Made by a program: the position numbers and the translations under genes. Shown here one piece after another: positions 15,991 to 25,469 of a DNA stretch of 57,344 nucleotides. Below the pieces are notes generated by a model, which worked only from the letters and a program-made list of their open reading frames with translations, ran no database searches and had not been told where the DNA came from. The stretch's first letter is position 1, and every line of letters starts with the position of its first letter. Source of the DNA: Candidatus Omnitrophota bacterium (GTDB lineage Bacteria > Omnitrophota > Omnitrophia > Omnitrophales > JACROU01); contig JACROU010000102.1 in assembly GCA_016214265.1 (NCBI GenBank), positions 1 through 57,344 of the forward strand, written 5' to 3'.

Positions 15991-17853
15991 ATGAAAAATC
16001 CTTCGCTGTTATCTGTTCTCAAACAACATTTCGGATTTGAATCTTTTCGTCCGCTGCAAGAAGACATTATTCACGACGCGCTTTCGGGGCGGGATGTGTT
16101 TGTGCTTCTTCCGACGGGCGGGGGGAAGTCACTTTGCTTTCAACTGCCGGCGCTTGTGCGTCCCGGATTGACGGTTGTGGTTTCGCCTTTGATCGCGCTC
16201 ATGAAGGATCAGGTGAATGCGCTGCAGGTGAGCGGGGTGGCGGCGACATTCCTCAATTCCTCTCTGGATGCGGAAGAATCCCGCGAGCGTTTGCGCGGTT
16301 TGCATTACGGCGAATATCGTTTGCTTTACGTCGCGCCCGAACGGTTGATGCTATCCGGATTTCTCTCGGATCTCAAAAAATGGAATGTGACTCTGATCGC
16401 TGTCGATGAGGCCCATTGCGTCAGCGAATGGGGGCATGACTTCCGTCCGGAGTACCGCGAGCTTGCCAAGTTGCGCGAGCACTTTCCCAACGTCCCGATG
16501 ATGGCGCTCACGGCCACGGCAACTTCCCGAGTGCGGGTCGATATCATCAACCATCTTCAATTGAACGCGCCAGGAATTTATACGGCCAGTTTCAATCGTC
16601 CCAATCTCATTTATCGTATCGAATCCAAAAACAGCGGGTATGACCAAGTTCTGAAATTTTTGAAACAGCGCAAGCACGATAGTGGAATCATTTATTGCCA
16701 GAGCCGCAAGTCGACGGAAAGTTTGGCGGAGTGGCTGGTGGAAGAGGGAATCAGAGCCAAGCCGTACCACGCGGGGCTTGAGACCGACGAGCGATCGAAG
16801 AATCAGGATCTTTTCCTCCGCGATGAAGTCGAGGTGATTTGCGCCACAATCGCGTTCGGGATGGGGATCAACAAATCCAACGTGCGTTTCGTCATTCATT
16901 ACGATCTTCCCAAAAATATCGAGGGCTATTATCAGGAAACGGGCCGAGCCGGCCGTGACGGGCTCGTGAGTGAATGCCTGCTTTTTTTCAGCGCGGGGGA
17001 CATGGCGAAACAATTCCATTTCATCGAGCAGAAAACGGACGCGAAAGAACGGCAGATTGCCCGCGACCAGCTGATGCAAATGGTTCGGTACGCGGAGTCC
17101 ACGGAGTGCCGCCGCCGCGTGCTTTTAGGCTATTTCGGAGAGAAGTTTGGAAACGCTGAGGGCTGTGGGGCCTGTGACAACTGTTCCTCGCCGCAAGCCA
17201 CGTTCGATGGAACTCTTCCCGCGCAAAAATTTTTATCCACCGTTTACCGTATTCGGGAGAAAAATGGATTCAGTGTGGGCGCCAATCATGTCGTCGAAAT
17301 TTTGACCGGAGCGAAAACGGAAAAAATTATCCGATGGTCTCATGATGAGCTTACAACGTACGGAATCGGGAAGGAGCATAGCCGGAAAGAGTGGAAAAGG
17401 ATCGGCTCCGAATTGATTCGCCTCGGACTTCTCGCGCAATCCCAGGATAAGTTCGGTGTGCTGGAGCTCACGCAGGAGGGGCGTCAGACTTTGGTTCAGA
17501 GGAAACCCGTGACGTTGACCCAACCCGCTCAGGCTCAGGAAACAAAAATTGAGCGGAGTGAATTCGCGCCCAAAACGAAATCAAAGAAATCCCGGGTCAT
17601 TGAGGAAGATTATGATGAAGATTTGTTTGAGCGCTTGAGACAGCTCAGGAAATCGCTTGCCGATGAGCGGGATGTGCCCGCCTACATTATTTTTTCCGAC
17701 GTTTCGCTCCGGCAAATGTCCCGCGACTATCCTGCTAACGAGCGGGAATTCGCGAAAATTAGCGGGGTGGGTGAGAAAAAGTTAAAAGAGTTCAGTAAAA
17801 TCTTTATCGCTGAAATCAAAAAAACTTCGTGCAATTCACGGGCTTTTCGTTAA
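15991..17853 (+). CDS. recQ: ATP-dependent DNA helicase RecQ
   Basis: A 620-residue superfamily 2 3'-5' DNA helicase for recombination and fork repair. Visible motifs are I TGGGKS (Lys46), II DEAH within [18 protein letters not shown], motif III TATAT, and [12 protein letters not shown]. The zinc-binding cysteines follow ([10 protein letters not shown] and CGACDNC), then the winged-helix region and a C-terminal HRDC domain ([24 protein letters not shown]). The frame stays open back to 15901, but the family start is [10 protein letters not shown]-proximal, so I choose the ATG at 15991, which gives the usual ~600-residue length. No strong ribosome site is seen. It lies between two tRNAs as a single gene. 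Confidence 0.95.
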   Translation: MKNPSLLSVLKQHFGFESFRPLQEDIIHDALSGRDVFVLLPTGGGKSLCFQLPALVRPGLTVVVSPLIALMKDQVNALQVSGVAATFLNSSLDAEESRERLRGLHYGEYRLLYVAPERLMLSGFLSDLKKWNVTLIAVDEAHCVSEWGHDFRPEYRELAKLREHFPNVPMMALTATATSRVRVDIINHLQLNAPGIYTASFNRPNLIYRIESKNSGYDQVLKFLKQRKHDSGIIYCQSRKSTESLAEWLVEEGIRAKPYHAGLETDERSKNQDLFLRDEVEVICATIAFGMGINKSNVRFVIHYDLPKNIEGYYQETGRAGRDGLVSECLLFFSAGDMAKQFHFIEQKTDAKERQIARDQLMQMVRYAESTECRRRVLLGYFGEKFGNAEGCGACDNCSSPQATFDGTLPAQKFLSTVYRIREKNGFSVGANHVVEILTGAKTEKIIRWSHDELTTYGIGKEHSRKEWKRIGSELIRLGLLAQSQDKFGVLELTQEGRQTLVQRKPVTLTQPAQAQETKIERSEFAPKTKSKKSRVIEEDYDEDLFERLRQLRKSLADERDVPAYIIFSDVSLRQMSRDYPANEREFAKISGVGEKKLKEFSKIFIAEIKKTSCNSRAFR

Positions 17854-17889
17854 AATTCTCGCCTCTCGTAAGCCCGAAGGGTTATCCGT

Positions 17890-17974
17890 GCAGGGATGGT
17901 GGAACTGGCAGACACGCATGTTTGAGGGGCATGTGGCGCAAGCCATGGGGGTTCGAGTCCCCCTCCCTGCACCA
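17890..17974 (+). tRNA. tRNA-Leu (anticodon GAG)
   Basis: Acceptor GCAGGGA pairs with TCCCTGC, anticodon stem CATGT/GCATG encloses TTGAGGG (GAG), a long variable arm (TGGCGCAAGCCA) marks a class II tRNA, T-arm has GTTCGAG, and CCA is encoded. It starts 36 bases after recQ. Confidence 0.95.
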
Positions 17975-17984
17975 ATTTCTTTCC

Positions 17985-18000
17985 TGTGACTTAGATCACT
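17985..18000 (+). promoter_or_regulatory. CRP/FNR-family operator
   Basis: TGTGACTTAGATCACT matches TGTGA-N6-TCACA with one mismatch in the last base. Its centre (17992.5) lies about 41 bases before the start expected from the TATAAT at 18021. This is the class II activator position. It controls the respiratory operon that starts at 18112. Confidence 0.6.
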
Positions 18001-18020
18001 TACTTAAAATTCAATATACG

Positions 18021-18026
18021 TATAAT
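18021..18026 (+). promoter_or_regulatory. -10 box of the respiratory operon
   Basis: A perfect TATAAT. At the usual 17-bp distance the -35 position reads ACTTAC, a poor match. This fits a promoter that needs an activator, such as one bound at 17985-18000. It leaves a leader of roughly 80 bases. Confidence 0.6.
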
Positions 18027-18111
18027 AACCGTTGTTTCTTGACGGCTTTATACCGTTCATGATTTTAATTTCACGCAATATTTTCGTTACTCAAAATAAA
18101 GATTTTAATCA

Positions 18112-18864
18112 ATGAAGCGATTTCCAAATCAGATCATTCGTTTAATTATTCCATTCGTTATCATCATCGCCGGTCTTCTTATCGCGAAAAAATTTCTTGT
18201 GCCCGCTTCGTTTGGCAAGCTGGGACATTTTCGTGCCGACGCACTGGGTGAGGCAATGTCGAAGCCGATTCATTACGTCGGACAACAGGCTTGTGCTGAC
18301 TGTCATGATGAAATTGTTAAGAAAAAGGCGGCTTCCTATCATAAGGGGGTTGCTTGTGAGGTTTGCCATGGTCCCGGATCTGCGCATGTGGATTCACCAA
18401 CAGAAAACAAACCTCCTGCGCCGCGCGACAGGGGATTTTGTCCTGTATGCCACAGTTATAATCCTTCAAGACCCACTGGATTTCCTCAAATTGTGACCGT
18501 AACTCACAATCCGGGAAAAGCCTGCATTTCGTGTCACAATGCCCATGATCCCGTTCCACCGCATGCTCCGGAGCAATGCGGTGCGTGTCATGGTGATATC
18601 GCGCGAACGAAAATGGCGTCGCCCCACGTTGACGTTCCTTGCACTGTATGTCATGAAACGCCGACGGAACATCGAATGAATCCTCGAATGTATGTTCCCA
18701 CGATACCCGCGAATCGTGAATTTTGCGGAAAGTGCCATGCTAAAGATGCTCAAAGCGCCAAAGAAATTCCCAGAATTGACATGGGTACCCACGGGGAACG
18801 TTATGTATGCTGGGAATGCCATTATCCCCATCTGCCACAGGTGTATAACGGAGCGGCTAAATGA
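18112..18864 (+). CDS. Membrane-anchored octahaem cytochrome c
   Basis: 250 residues with an N-terminal membrane helix (IIPFVIIIAGLLIA) and eight CxxCH haem sites: CADCH, CEVCH, CPVCH, CISCH, CGACH, CTVCH, CGKCH, CWECH. The protein should face the periplasm or exterior and carry electrons between the membrane quinol module and a terminal acceptor. Residues ~57-150 and ~152-245 align as two tetrahaem halves. The gene overlaps the next one by ATGA. It resembles NrfB/NapC-type and other tetrahaem carriers, but no catalytic subunit is encoded nearby, so the acceptor is unknown. Confidence 0.9.
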   Translation: MKRFPNQIIRLIIPFVIIIAGLLIAKKFLVPASFGKLGHFRADALGEAMSKPIHYVGQQACADCHDEIVKKKAASYHKGVACEVCHGPGSAHVDSPTENKPPAPRDRGFCPVCHSYNPSRPTGFPQIVTVTHNPGKACISCHNAHDPVPPHAPEQCGACHGDIARTKMASPHVDVPCTVCHETPTEHRMNPRMYVPTIPANREFCGKCHAKDAQSAKEIPRIDMGTHGERYVCWECHYPHLPQVYNGAAK

Positions 18865-19667
18865 AAATATCCGAAAACTTAAGTCGAAGAGAATTCATGA
18901 CGCGCATTTTGGATTTTGCCAAGAAGGCGCTGATTGCTTTGCCGTTTGTTTCCGGTTTTGGTGCGGTAAAAGCGTTTACGGGGGGGGCGTTCCTGAAAAC
19001 TGCTGAGGCGAAAGAACTGGTTGCGTACGATCCTAGCCAGCATTTGTACGCGATGGGGGTTTACATCGATCGCTGTATTGGCTGCGGCATGTGTGCGCGC
19101 GCGTGCAAAAAAGAAAATAATGTGCCGCAAGAACCTTTTTATTTCAGAACCTGGGTGGAACGCTATCAAATCCTAAAAGAAGACAAGACGATTGTCGACA
19201 GTCCCAACGGAGGCATTGATGGTTTTCCGGAAACAACGAATAAAGCCGATGTGCTTCGATCCTTTTTTGTCCCCAAATTGTGCAATCAGTGCAAAAATCC
19301 GCCGTGTGTTCAGGTCTGCCCGGTAGGCGCGACGTACAAAACCAAAGACGGTGTGATTCTGATCGATGATAAATACTGCATTGGTTGCCGCTATTGCATT
19401 CAGGCATGTCCGTACGGAGCTCGATATCTTAATCCGGTTACTAAAACCGCGGACAAATGCACATTCTGTTACCATCGGGTAGTCAAAGGAATGAAGCCAG
19501 CATGCGTTGAGGTGTGTCCGACCCAGGCACGTGTTTTCGGCGATTTAAAAAGTGAGAGCAGTCCGATGGTGAGGCTCGAACGCATGAATAAAATCCGGGT
19601 GCTTAAACCCGATTTGAATACGGAACCGAAGGTTTACTACGTGGATTTGGACGGGGAGGTATCGTAA
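18861..19667 (+). CDS. Tat-exported 4x[4Fe-4S] ferredoxin subunit (NrfC/HybA/DmsB type)
   Basis: 268 residues. The N-terminus has a twin-arginine signal (LSRREFMTR) followed by a hydrophobic stretch (ALIALPFVSGFGAV), so it should be exported folded. Four cysteine clusters follow: CIGCGMCARAC, CNQCKNPPCVQVC, CIGCRYCIQAC, and CTFCYHR with CVEVC. These hold four [4Fe-4S] clusters, a wire between the NrfD quinone site and the cytochrome or reductase. It overlaps the upstream cytochrome gene by ATGA and is followed after one base by the NrfD gene. Confidence 0.93.
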   Translation: MKISENLSRREFMTRILDFAKKALIALPFVSGFGAVKAFTGGAFLKTAEAKELVAYDPSQHLYAMGVYIDRCIGCGMCARACKKENNVPQEPFYFRTWVERYQILKEDKTIVDSPNGGIDGFPETTNKADVLRSFFVPKLCNQCKNPPCVQVCPVGATYKTKDGVILIDDKYCIGCRYCIQACPYGARYLNPVTKTADKCTFCYHRVVKGMKPACVEVCPTQARVFGDLKSESSPMVRLERMNKIRVLKPDLNTEPKVYYVDLDGEVS

Positions 19668-19668
19668 C

Positions 19669-20874
19669 GTGGAATCTCTCAATGAACGGTTGATGTCTGC
19701 GCTTCAGCAAGTTTCGGGATATATTTATCCGAATGAAATTGAGCTCCATTGGAGCCTTCTGATCGTCATTTATCCATTTATTACCGGACTTGTAGCCGGG
19801 GCATTTATTTTGGCCTCGCTGGAAAAAGTGTTCAATGTCAAAGAGTTAACCCCCACATACCGGTTTGCGCTTTTAACCGCACTTTCCTTTTTATTCGTGG
19901 CCCCGCTGCCGCTTTTGGCGCACCTGGGTCATCCTTTGCGCTCCTACGAAATATTTTTCACCCCGAATCTTTCGTCCGCGATGGCGGCATTTGGATTTGT
20001 TTATGCCTGGTATTTGATGGCCGTTCTGTTACTCGAAGTTTGGTTTGAATTCCGCAAAGATCTTATTTTGTGGGCGCGTGAGGAACGCGGGCTGATCAAG
20101 TGGATTCACCGGGCGCTCGCTCTTTTTTCCACAGACGTTTCAGAAGAGGCGGTTCGCTTTGATGAAAAGGCAGCGAAGATAATTACGGTCATCGGAATTC
20201 CTTCCGCTTTTCTGCTTCACGGGTATGTGGGATTTATTTTTGGATCCATCAAAGCTAATCCCTGGTGGTCGAGCGTGCTGATTCCGATCGTGTTTCTTGC
20301 TTCCGCGATTGTTTCTGGTATCGCGCTCGTATTAATTTTGTATACGATTGTGACGTTGCTGCGATCCGAAAAAATTGACATGAAATGTCTCGACCGCCTT
20401 GTGGAATTCCTCTTTTACGCGGTGATCATCGACTTTTCGCTGGAAGTTCTCGATTTTATTCATCGCTTGTATCAATCCGAAGATTCCATCAAAATCCTGT
20501 CGCAGATGGTTTGTAATAAGCTTTTTGTCAGTCTGGTGATTATGCAGGTTCTCTTGGGAACTGTTCTTCCGGCCATTTTTCTGGTGTTTTTTCGGTATTC
20601 TCGTTTTCCGGAAGAACTTCGAAGACTTGCCTATTTTATTTCTGCGCTATTGATTGAAATGGGTATTTTTTGTACCCGATGGAATGTGGTGATCGGCGGG
20701 CAGCTTTTTTCGAAAAGTTTCAGGGGGTTGACCGTGTTTAAAGTGGAAATCACGGGTTTTGAAGGTATTCTAATGTCCTTGGCACTTCTTGCTCTTCCGT
20801 TTATAATCCTCTTCGTGGTGTTGAAAATCCTGCCTCCATGGCGCATTTCTTCACTACCAGTAGATAAAAACTAG
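19669..20874 (+). CDS. NrfD/PsrC-family membrane quinol subunit
   Basis: 401 residues, strongly hydrophobic, with about ten membrane helices (for example LLIVIYPFITGLVAGAFIL and LLTALSFLFVAPLPLLAHLG). In this family the protein binds menaquinol and passes electrons to the ferredoxin subunit. The HLGHP motif after helix 2 is typical. The start is GTG, supported by GGGGAGGT at 19653-19660. Together with the two genes before it this makes an Nrf/Qrc/ACIII-like quinol:cytochrome module. Confidence 0.92.
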   Translation: MESLNERLMSALQQVSGYIYPNEIELHWSLLIVIYPFITGLVAGAFILASLEKVFNVKELTPTYRFALLTALSFLFVAPLPLLAHLGHPLRSYEIFFTPNLSSAMAAFGFVYAWYLMAVLLLEVWFEFRKDLILWAREERGLIKWIHRALALFSTDVSEEAVRFDEKAAKIITVIGIPSAFLLHGYVGFIFGSIKANPWWSSVLIPIVFLASAIVSGIALVLILYTIVTLLRSEKIDMKCLDRLVEFLFYAVIIDFSLEVLDFIHRLYQSEDSIKILSQMVCNKLFVSLVIMQVLLGTVLPAIFLVFFRYSRFPEELRRLAYFISALLIEMGIFCTRWNVVIGGQLFSKSFRGLTVFKVEITGFEGILMSLALLALPFIILFVVLKILPPWRISSLPVDKN

Positions 20875-20902
20875 TTTTCCCTTAAAAAATTTAAAACTTC
20901 TC

Positions 20903-22297
20903 ATGAAAATAAAATCAAAACCAGTTCTTGCTGTAAAACCTAATCCATCAATTTTCCGTGAATACGATATTCGTGGCGTTGCGGATCGTGATTTGCCTTC
21001 CGATGTGGTGCACGCGATCGGGCAGGCATTTGGAACTCAGCTTCGCCACGCGAACAAAAAAGTGGTTTCAATTGGGCATGATTGCCGCGTAAGCTCGCCG
21101 CGAATTGAAAAAGCTCTGGTAGACGGAATTACGTCGACTGGTATAGATGTGAAACGTGTGGGAAAAGTGACAACGCCCGCGCTTTATTTTTCTATCGTTC
21201 GCCTTAAAACCGATGGCGGCATTATGGTGACGGGAAGTCACAATCCGCCGGATCAAAACGGGCTGAAAATTTGTATCGGCACTTCGTCCATGCACGGTTC
21301 CGAAATTCAAGGATTATACAAATTGATTGGACGCGGCACCTATCTCACCGGAAAAGGAAAAGTCACGAATGTCGAGATTCTTACGGCATACAGCAATGAA
21401 ATTGCGAAAAATGTGAAGCTGGACCGGAAACTTTCGGTAGTTGTTGATTGCGCCAACGGAATGACCGGCCTGGTTGCGCCGAAAGTGTTTAAAAAAATGG
21501 GCTGCAGCGTGGCAGAAATGTACACAAAGCCGGACGGACGGTTTCCGAATCATGCTGCCGATCCTTCGGTTCCTAAAAATTTGGAAGATATCATCGTGCG
21601 CGTCAAAAAAGAAAAGCCCGATGTGGGATTTGCGTTTGACGGTGATGGTGACCGCGTCGGTGTGATTGATGAAAAGGGTGAAAGTATTTTCAGCGACCGG
21701 CTCATGATTCTTCTTTCCCGCGCCGTGCTGTCCGAAAAGCCCGGGGCTACGATTTTGGGTGATGTGAAATGCACGAATCTCCTTTTCGAAGACATTAAGA
21801 AGCATGGAGGTAAACCGCTTATGTGGAAAACCGGCCACTCGCTGATCAAGGCAAAAATGAAAGAAGTAGGGGCCGAGCTTGGCGGAGAAATGAGTGGACA
21901 TATTTTCTTCAAACACCGCTGGTATGGTTTTGATTCCGGAATTTATACAGCCGCACGGGTGCTTGAGATTCTCTCAAAAACAAAAAAAACTCTGTCCGTT
22001 CTGCTTGCGGATATTCCGAGAACTTTTTCGACTCCGGAAATTCGCGTGGAATGTTCTGACGAGACAAAATTCGATGTGGTCCGTGAGGCAACAGAGTTTT
22101 TTAAACGGCAGAAAATGGACGTCAATGACATCGATGGCGCTCGCGTCACCTTTAAAGACGGGTGGGGTCTGTTGCGTGCGTCCAACACGCAACCAGTCAT
22201 TGTCATGCGCTTCGAAGCCGATTCCGCTGCCAGTCTTGAAAAAATCCGTGAGCTTGTAGAAGGTAAGTTAAATGAGATTCTTCATCGTGGATCATGA
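20903..22297 (+). CDS. manB: Phosphomannomutase / phosphoglucomutase
   Basis: 464 residues of the alpha-D-phosphohexomutase family. It converts mannose-6-phosphate to mannose-1-phosphate (or the glucose pair). The phosphoserine loop is TGSHNPP (Ser112), the Mg loop FDGDGDRVG (Asp246-Asp250), the sugar-binding loop GEMSGH, and the phosphate-binding loop RASNTQP. It is followed by manC, so the likely role is GDP-mannose supply for glycans. Its last codons and stop lie inside a short repeat unit (CGTGGATC, twice). Confidence 0.93.
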   Translation: MKIKSKPVLAVKPNPSIFREYDIRGVADRDLPSDVVHAIGQAFGTQLRHANKKVVSIGHDCRVSSPRIEKALVDGITSTGIDVKRVGKVTTPALYFSIVRLKTDGGIMVTGSHNPPDQNGLKICIGTSSMHGSEIQGLYKLIGRGTYLTGKGKVTNVEILTAYSNEIAKNVKLDRKLSVVVDCANGMTGLVAPKVFKKMGCSVAEMYTKPDGRFPNHAADPSVPKNLEDIIVRVKKEKPDVGFAFDGDGDRVGVIDEKGESIFSDRLMILLSRAVLSEKPGATILGDVKCTNLLFEDIKKHGGKPLMWKTGHSLIKAKMKEVGAELGGEMSGHIFFKHRWYGFDSGIYTAARVLEILSKTKKTLSVLLADIPRTFSTPEIRVECSDETKFDVVREATEFFKRQKMDVNDIDGARVTFKDGWGLLRASNTQPVIVMRFEADSAASLEKIRELVEGKLNEILHRGS

Positions 22298-22376
22298 GTC
22301 GTGGATCGGGAACCGTGGTCCGGGAACCGTGGTCCGGGAACTGAACATTGATACTACGATTCACGGTCCACGGTAT
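22285..22376 (+). repeat. Short tandem and inverted repeats between manB and manC
   Basis: CGTGGATC occurs twice (from 22286 and 22300). Next come two full tandem copies of CGGGAACCGTGGTC (22307-22320, 22321-22334) and a partial third (22335-22341). Downstream, CGGTCCACGGT (about 22362-22375) is the inverse of ACCGTGGTCCG with one mismatch, so the transcript could fold into a hairpin before the manC start. Confidence 0.85.
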
Positions 22377-22381
22377 TTCAA

Positions 22382-23437
22382 ATGAATTGGGCCTTGATTA
22401 TGGCAGGTGGAGCCGGCACCCGTTTTTGGCCAGCGAGCCGCCTGGCGCGGCCCAAACAGCTTTTGCCGATTTTAAAATCGCGCTCACTGATTCAAGAAAC
22501 TGTCTCGCGTATCAGCCTGCTGATTCCACCAAGCCGGATGATTATTTTGACTCAGGCCAAACAAATCGATTTGATCCGGAAAGCCCTTCCGCAAATTCCG
22601 AAACGCAATTTTATTGTTGAGCCAGTAGGTCGGAACACCGCGCCGGCGCTCGCGCTTGGAGCGCTCGTTGTCAACCATCGAGATCCCAAAGCTGTGATTT
22701 TTTGTGCTCCCGCCGATCAGCTTGTCATTGACGCGAAAAAGTTTTTACGGGCAGTGCGTGCCGGTATTGAGACTGCAAAAAACGGCGGAGTACACGTGAC
22801 TTTCGGAATTCCTCCAACCGCACCTGAGACGGGATTCGGTTATATTGAGCGGGGGACGGCGACTTTCAAGAAGTCGGGACTTTCGGTTTATGAGGTAAAA
22901 CGTTTCGTTGAGAAGCCAAAACTGAACCGGGCCAGGCAATTTTTGAAGTCGGGAAAATTTTTCTGGAATAGCGGAATTTTTATCTGGAATGCCGCGTGGT
23001 TTTTGTCCGAACTTGAAAAAGCCCAACCCGCACTGCTTCAACAATTAAAGAAGGCCGTTGTTTCTCATCAAGCGCTTCGAAAGATTTATCCCACTCTTGA
23101 AAATATTTCTATCGATTATGCACTGATGGAATCGGCGAAAAATGTCTGTATGATTCCCGGCGATTTTGGATGGTCTGATTTGGGCACCTGGTCGGCATTC
23201 GATAAAATTTGGCCGAAAGATTCTCTCCAGAATGCCAGCCGGAACCGGCTTGTTTCTGTTGATAGTTCAGGAAATATCGTTGATGGGGATTCAAAACTGG
23301 TGGCGCTTCTTGGCGTGAACGATCTGGTCGTGGTTTCGACGCCCGACGCGATTCTTGTTGCCCGCAAAGATCGCGTTCAGGATGTTCGCGAGATTATCGA
23401 TATATTGAAGCATCAACGATTGGAGCAATACCTGTAA
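22382..23437 (+). CDS. manC: Mannose-1-phosphate guanylyltransferase
   Basis: 351 residues, single-domain type without the isomerase part. It makes GDP-mannose from GTP and mannose-1-phosphate. The nucleotide loop is GGAGTRFWPASR with PKQLL, then the FVEKP motif (RFVEKPKLN) and NSGIFIW. Start ATG follows the repeat region. Its stop overlaps the uppP start (TAATG). Confidence 0.94.
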   Translation: MNWALIMAGGAGTRFWPASRLARPKQLLPILKSRSLIQETVSRISLLIPPSRMIILTQAKQIDLIRKALPQIPKRNFIVEPVGRNTAPALALGALVVNHRDPKAVIFCAPADQLVIDAKKFLRAVRAGIETAKNGGVHVTFGIPPTAPETGFGYIERGTATFKKSGLSVYEVKRFVEKPKLNRARQFLKSGKFFWNSGIFIWNAAWFLSELEKAQPALLQQLKKAVVSHQALRKIYPTLENISIDYALMESAKNVCMIPGDFGWSDLGTWSAFDKIWPKDSLQNASRNRLVSVDSSGNIVDGDSKLVALLGVNDLVVVSTPDAILVARKDRVQDVREIIDILKHQRLEQYL

Positions 23438-24273
23438 TGGAAATCCTTCAAGTTATTATCCTTGCCATCGTTCAGGCACTTACCGAGTTTCTTCCGATTT
23501 CTAGTTCGGGGCATTTGGCGCTGATTCAAAAATTGATGGGCATGGCCGAGCCGCGGCTTTTGCTGGATTTATCGTTGCATATGGGTACCCTTCTTGCCGT
23601 TATCATTTTCTTTTTCCGTGATCTCATCAATATTCTTTTTGATGCCGTAAGCGCTATCGGTGAGCTGGCTCAGGGAAATCGCTGGAACGATGTCATGTAC
23701 CGGAATCCGAATTTGAAGCTTTTTATTTACGTGTGCGTTGCAACCATTCCCGCAGGAGTTGTCGGTATTATATTTCTAAAAACGATTGAGGTTTCTTTTG
23801 GTTCGCTGCGTTTTATCGGGTTTGCATTCTTGTTTACGGGGATTGTTGTTTTCCTCACGCGCCGCATCGCGTCAAAGGAACGCAACATGAATGAGCTTAG
23901 TTTGATGGACTCGATTTGGATTGGTGTGGCGCAGGCAGTTGCGCTTCTGCCGGGTGTTTCCCGATCCGGAATGACGATTTCGATGGGGCTGTTCCGCGGA
24001 CTGGACCGTGACCTTGCGTTTCGTTTCTCCTTTATCATGTCGATCCCTGCGATTCTTGGCAGTTTCATTCTGGAAGCGCGTCATCACGCGGGTGAATTCT
24101 CTGATGGTCATCTTCCCCTTTACCTTTTCGGCGCTATAATTTCATTCGTTGTCGGCATTCTTGTTATCAAAGTTCTTTCCAGAATCGTGATTCGCGGGAA
24201 TTTTTATCTTTTCGCATTCTATTCCTTCCTGATCGGCGCGGTTACTCTGATTTTGTCCATTTGGATTTCATAA
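23437..24273 (+). CDS. uppP: Undecaprenyl-diphosphatase UppP (BacA)
   Basis: 278 residues, an integral membrane phosphatase that recycles undecaprenyl diphosphate to the monophosphate carrier for wall and surface glycans. Signature motifs are LPISSSGHLAL near the N-terminus and LLPGVSRSGMTIS in the second half, with about eight membrane helices. Coupled to manC by TAATG and to the next gene by TAATG. The context links lipid-carrier recycling to mannose-containing glycans. Confidence 0.96.
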   Translation: MEILQVIILAIVQALTEFLPISSSGHLALIQKLMGMAEPRLLLDLSLHMGTLLAVIIFFFRDLINILFDAVSAIGELAQGNRWNDVMYRNPNLKLFIYVCVATIPAGVVGIIFLKTIEVSFGSLRFIGFAFLFTGIVVFLTRRIASKERNMNELSLMDSIWIGVAQAVALLPGVSRSGMTISMGLFRGLDRDLAFRFSFIMSIPAILGSFILEARHHAGEFSDGHLPLYLFGAIISFVVGILVIKVLSRIVIRGNFYLFAFYSFLIGAVTLILSIWIS

Positions 24274-25463
24274 TGCCGGTTCACGCAATTCCTAAAGTCA
24301 TTCTCAAACCGCAAAAAGAAAAACCTGTTCTTGCTCGGCATCCTTGGGTTTTTTCAGGGGCTATCAAAACAATCGATGGCAGTTTTGATAAAGGGGATAT
24401 AGTTACCGTTCATGATTACCGCGGTCATTTTTTAGCCAAGGGCTATATCAACTCCGAGTCGCAAATTACCGTGCGTCTCCTTTCGTTTGAGGAGGGAGAG
24501 GAATTCGACACGGCTTTTTTCAGAAGAAAAATAGAAAATGCTATTGAGCTCAGAAAGGAGTGGGTTAACAGGGAAACGAACGCGTTTCGTTTAATTCATT
24601 CTGAAGGGGATTTTCTGCCGGGCTTGATTGTGGACCAGTATGCGGATTTTCTGGTTGTCCAATTTTTGACGGCTGGTATGGAGCGGTTGAAAGTTCAGAT
24701 TGTTGAAGCCCTCGCAGGCGTGCTGAAGCCAAAAGGAATTTTCGAAAAAGATGATTCTGATGCGCGTGCCTTTGAAAAACTCCCCGAACGTCTTGCGCTT
24801 CTTTTGGGTGACGCGCCGCCGGAATTTATTGCTGTTCTGGAGAATGGATTTAAATTTTCCGTGAACGTTCACAGCGGACAAAAAACAGGCTTTTTTCTGG
24901 ATCAGCGTGAAAACCGTCTTCGGGTGATGGAGCATTCAAAAGGAAAGCGCGTGTTGAATTGTTTTGCCTACACGGGTGGATTTTCAGTTTTTGCTGCGGG
25001 GGGAGATGCGCGTGAAGTGGTTAGTGTGGAAATTTCCCGTGATGCTTTGAAAACAGCGGAACATAATATGAAGTCAAACGGTTTCGAAGGCGCCCGGTAC
25101 CAATATGTTTTGGAGGATGTGTTTAATTTTTTAAGAAAAAAGCAGGAGCCATTTGATGTGATTATTCTGGACCCGCCGGCTTTTGCTCCAAATCGGAGTT
25201 CTGTGCCGCAAGCAACTCGTGGCTACAAAGATATCAATCTTTATGCTCTCAAAATGTTAAAACCAGGCGGGTTACTATTTACTTACAGCTGTTCGCAACA
25301 TATTGATTTCGTTTTGTTCCAGCAAATCCTTTTTGGGGCCGCAAAAGACGCCGCTTGTCGTGTTCAAATCCTCGAAAAGAGTTCCAATCCACCCGATCAT
25401 CCCGTCAGTATCTATCATCCAGAAGGGGAGTACCTGAAAGGATTTATATTAAGAAATTGTTAG
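24273..25463 (+). CDS. rlmI: RlmI-like 23S rRNA (cytosine) methyltransferase
   Basis: 397 residues. An N-terminal PUA domain (ILKPQKEKPVLARHPWVFSGA, given here as KPVLARHPWVFSGA) leads to an EEHEA-like linker region and a class I methyltransferase: HSGQKTGFFLDQREN, VLNCFAYTGGFSVFAA, VSVEIS, and DVIILDPPAFAP, with SCSQH. The architecture is that of RlmI/RlmK family 5-methylcytosine enzymes. The frame also offers a TTG at 24261, but the ATG at 24273 overlaps the uppP stop exactly as elsewhere in this operon, so I choose it. The precise rRNA target is inferred from family. Confidence 0.88.
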   Translation: MPVHAIPKVILKPQKEKPVLARHPWVFSGAIKTIDGSFDKGDIVTVHDYRGHFLAKGYINSESQITVRLLSFEEGEEFDTAFFRRKIENAIELRKEWVNRETNAFRLIHSEGDFLPGLIVDQYADFLVVQFLTAGMERLKVQIVEALAGVLKPKGIFEKDDSDARAFEKLPERLALLLGDAPPEFIAVLENGFKFSVNVHSGQKTGFFLDQRENRLRVMEHSKGKRVLNCFAYTGGFSVFAAGGDAREVVSVEISRDALKTAEHNMKSNGFEGARYQYVLEDVFNFLRKKQEPFDVIILDPPAFAPNRSSVPQATRGYKDINLYALKMLKPGGLLFTYSCSQHIDFVLFQQILFGAAKDAACRVQILEKSSNPPDHPVSIYHPEGEYLKGFILRNC

Positions 25464-25469
25464 GATTGT

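Noticed and set aside
16351-17079. A 242-codon minus-strand frame opposite recQ
   Set aside because: The plus strand carries all helicase motifs here. The minus frame has no recognisable content.
18039-18067. A second promoter (TTGACG) before the cytochrome gene
   Set aside because: At the right distance the -10 position reads ATTTTA, a poor match; the upstream TATAAT is better.
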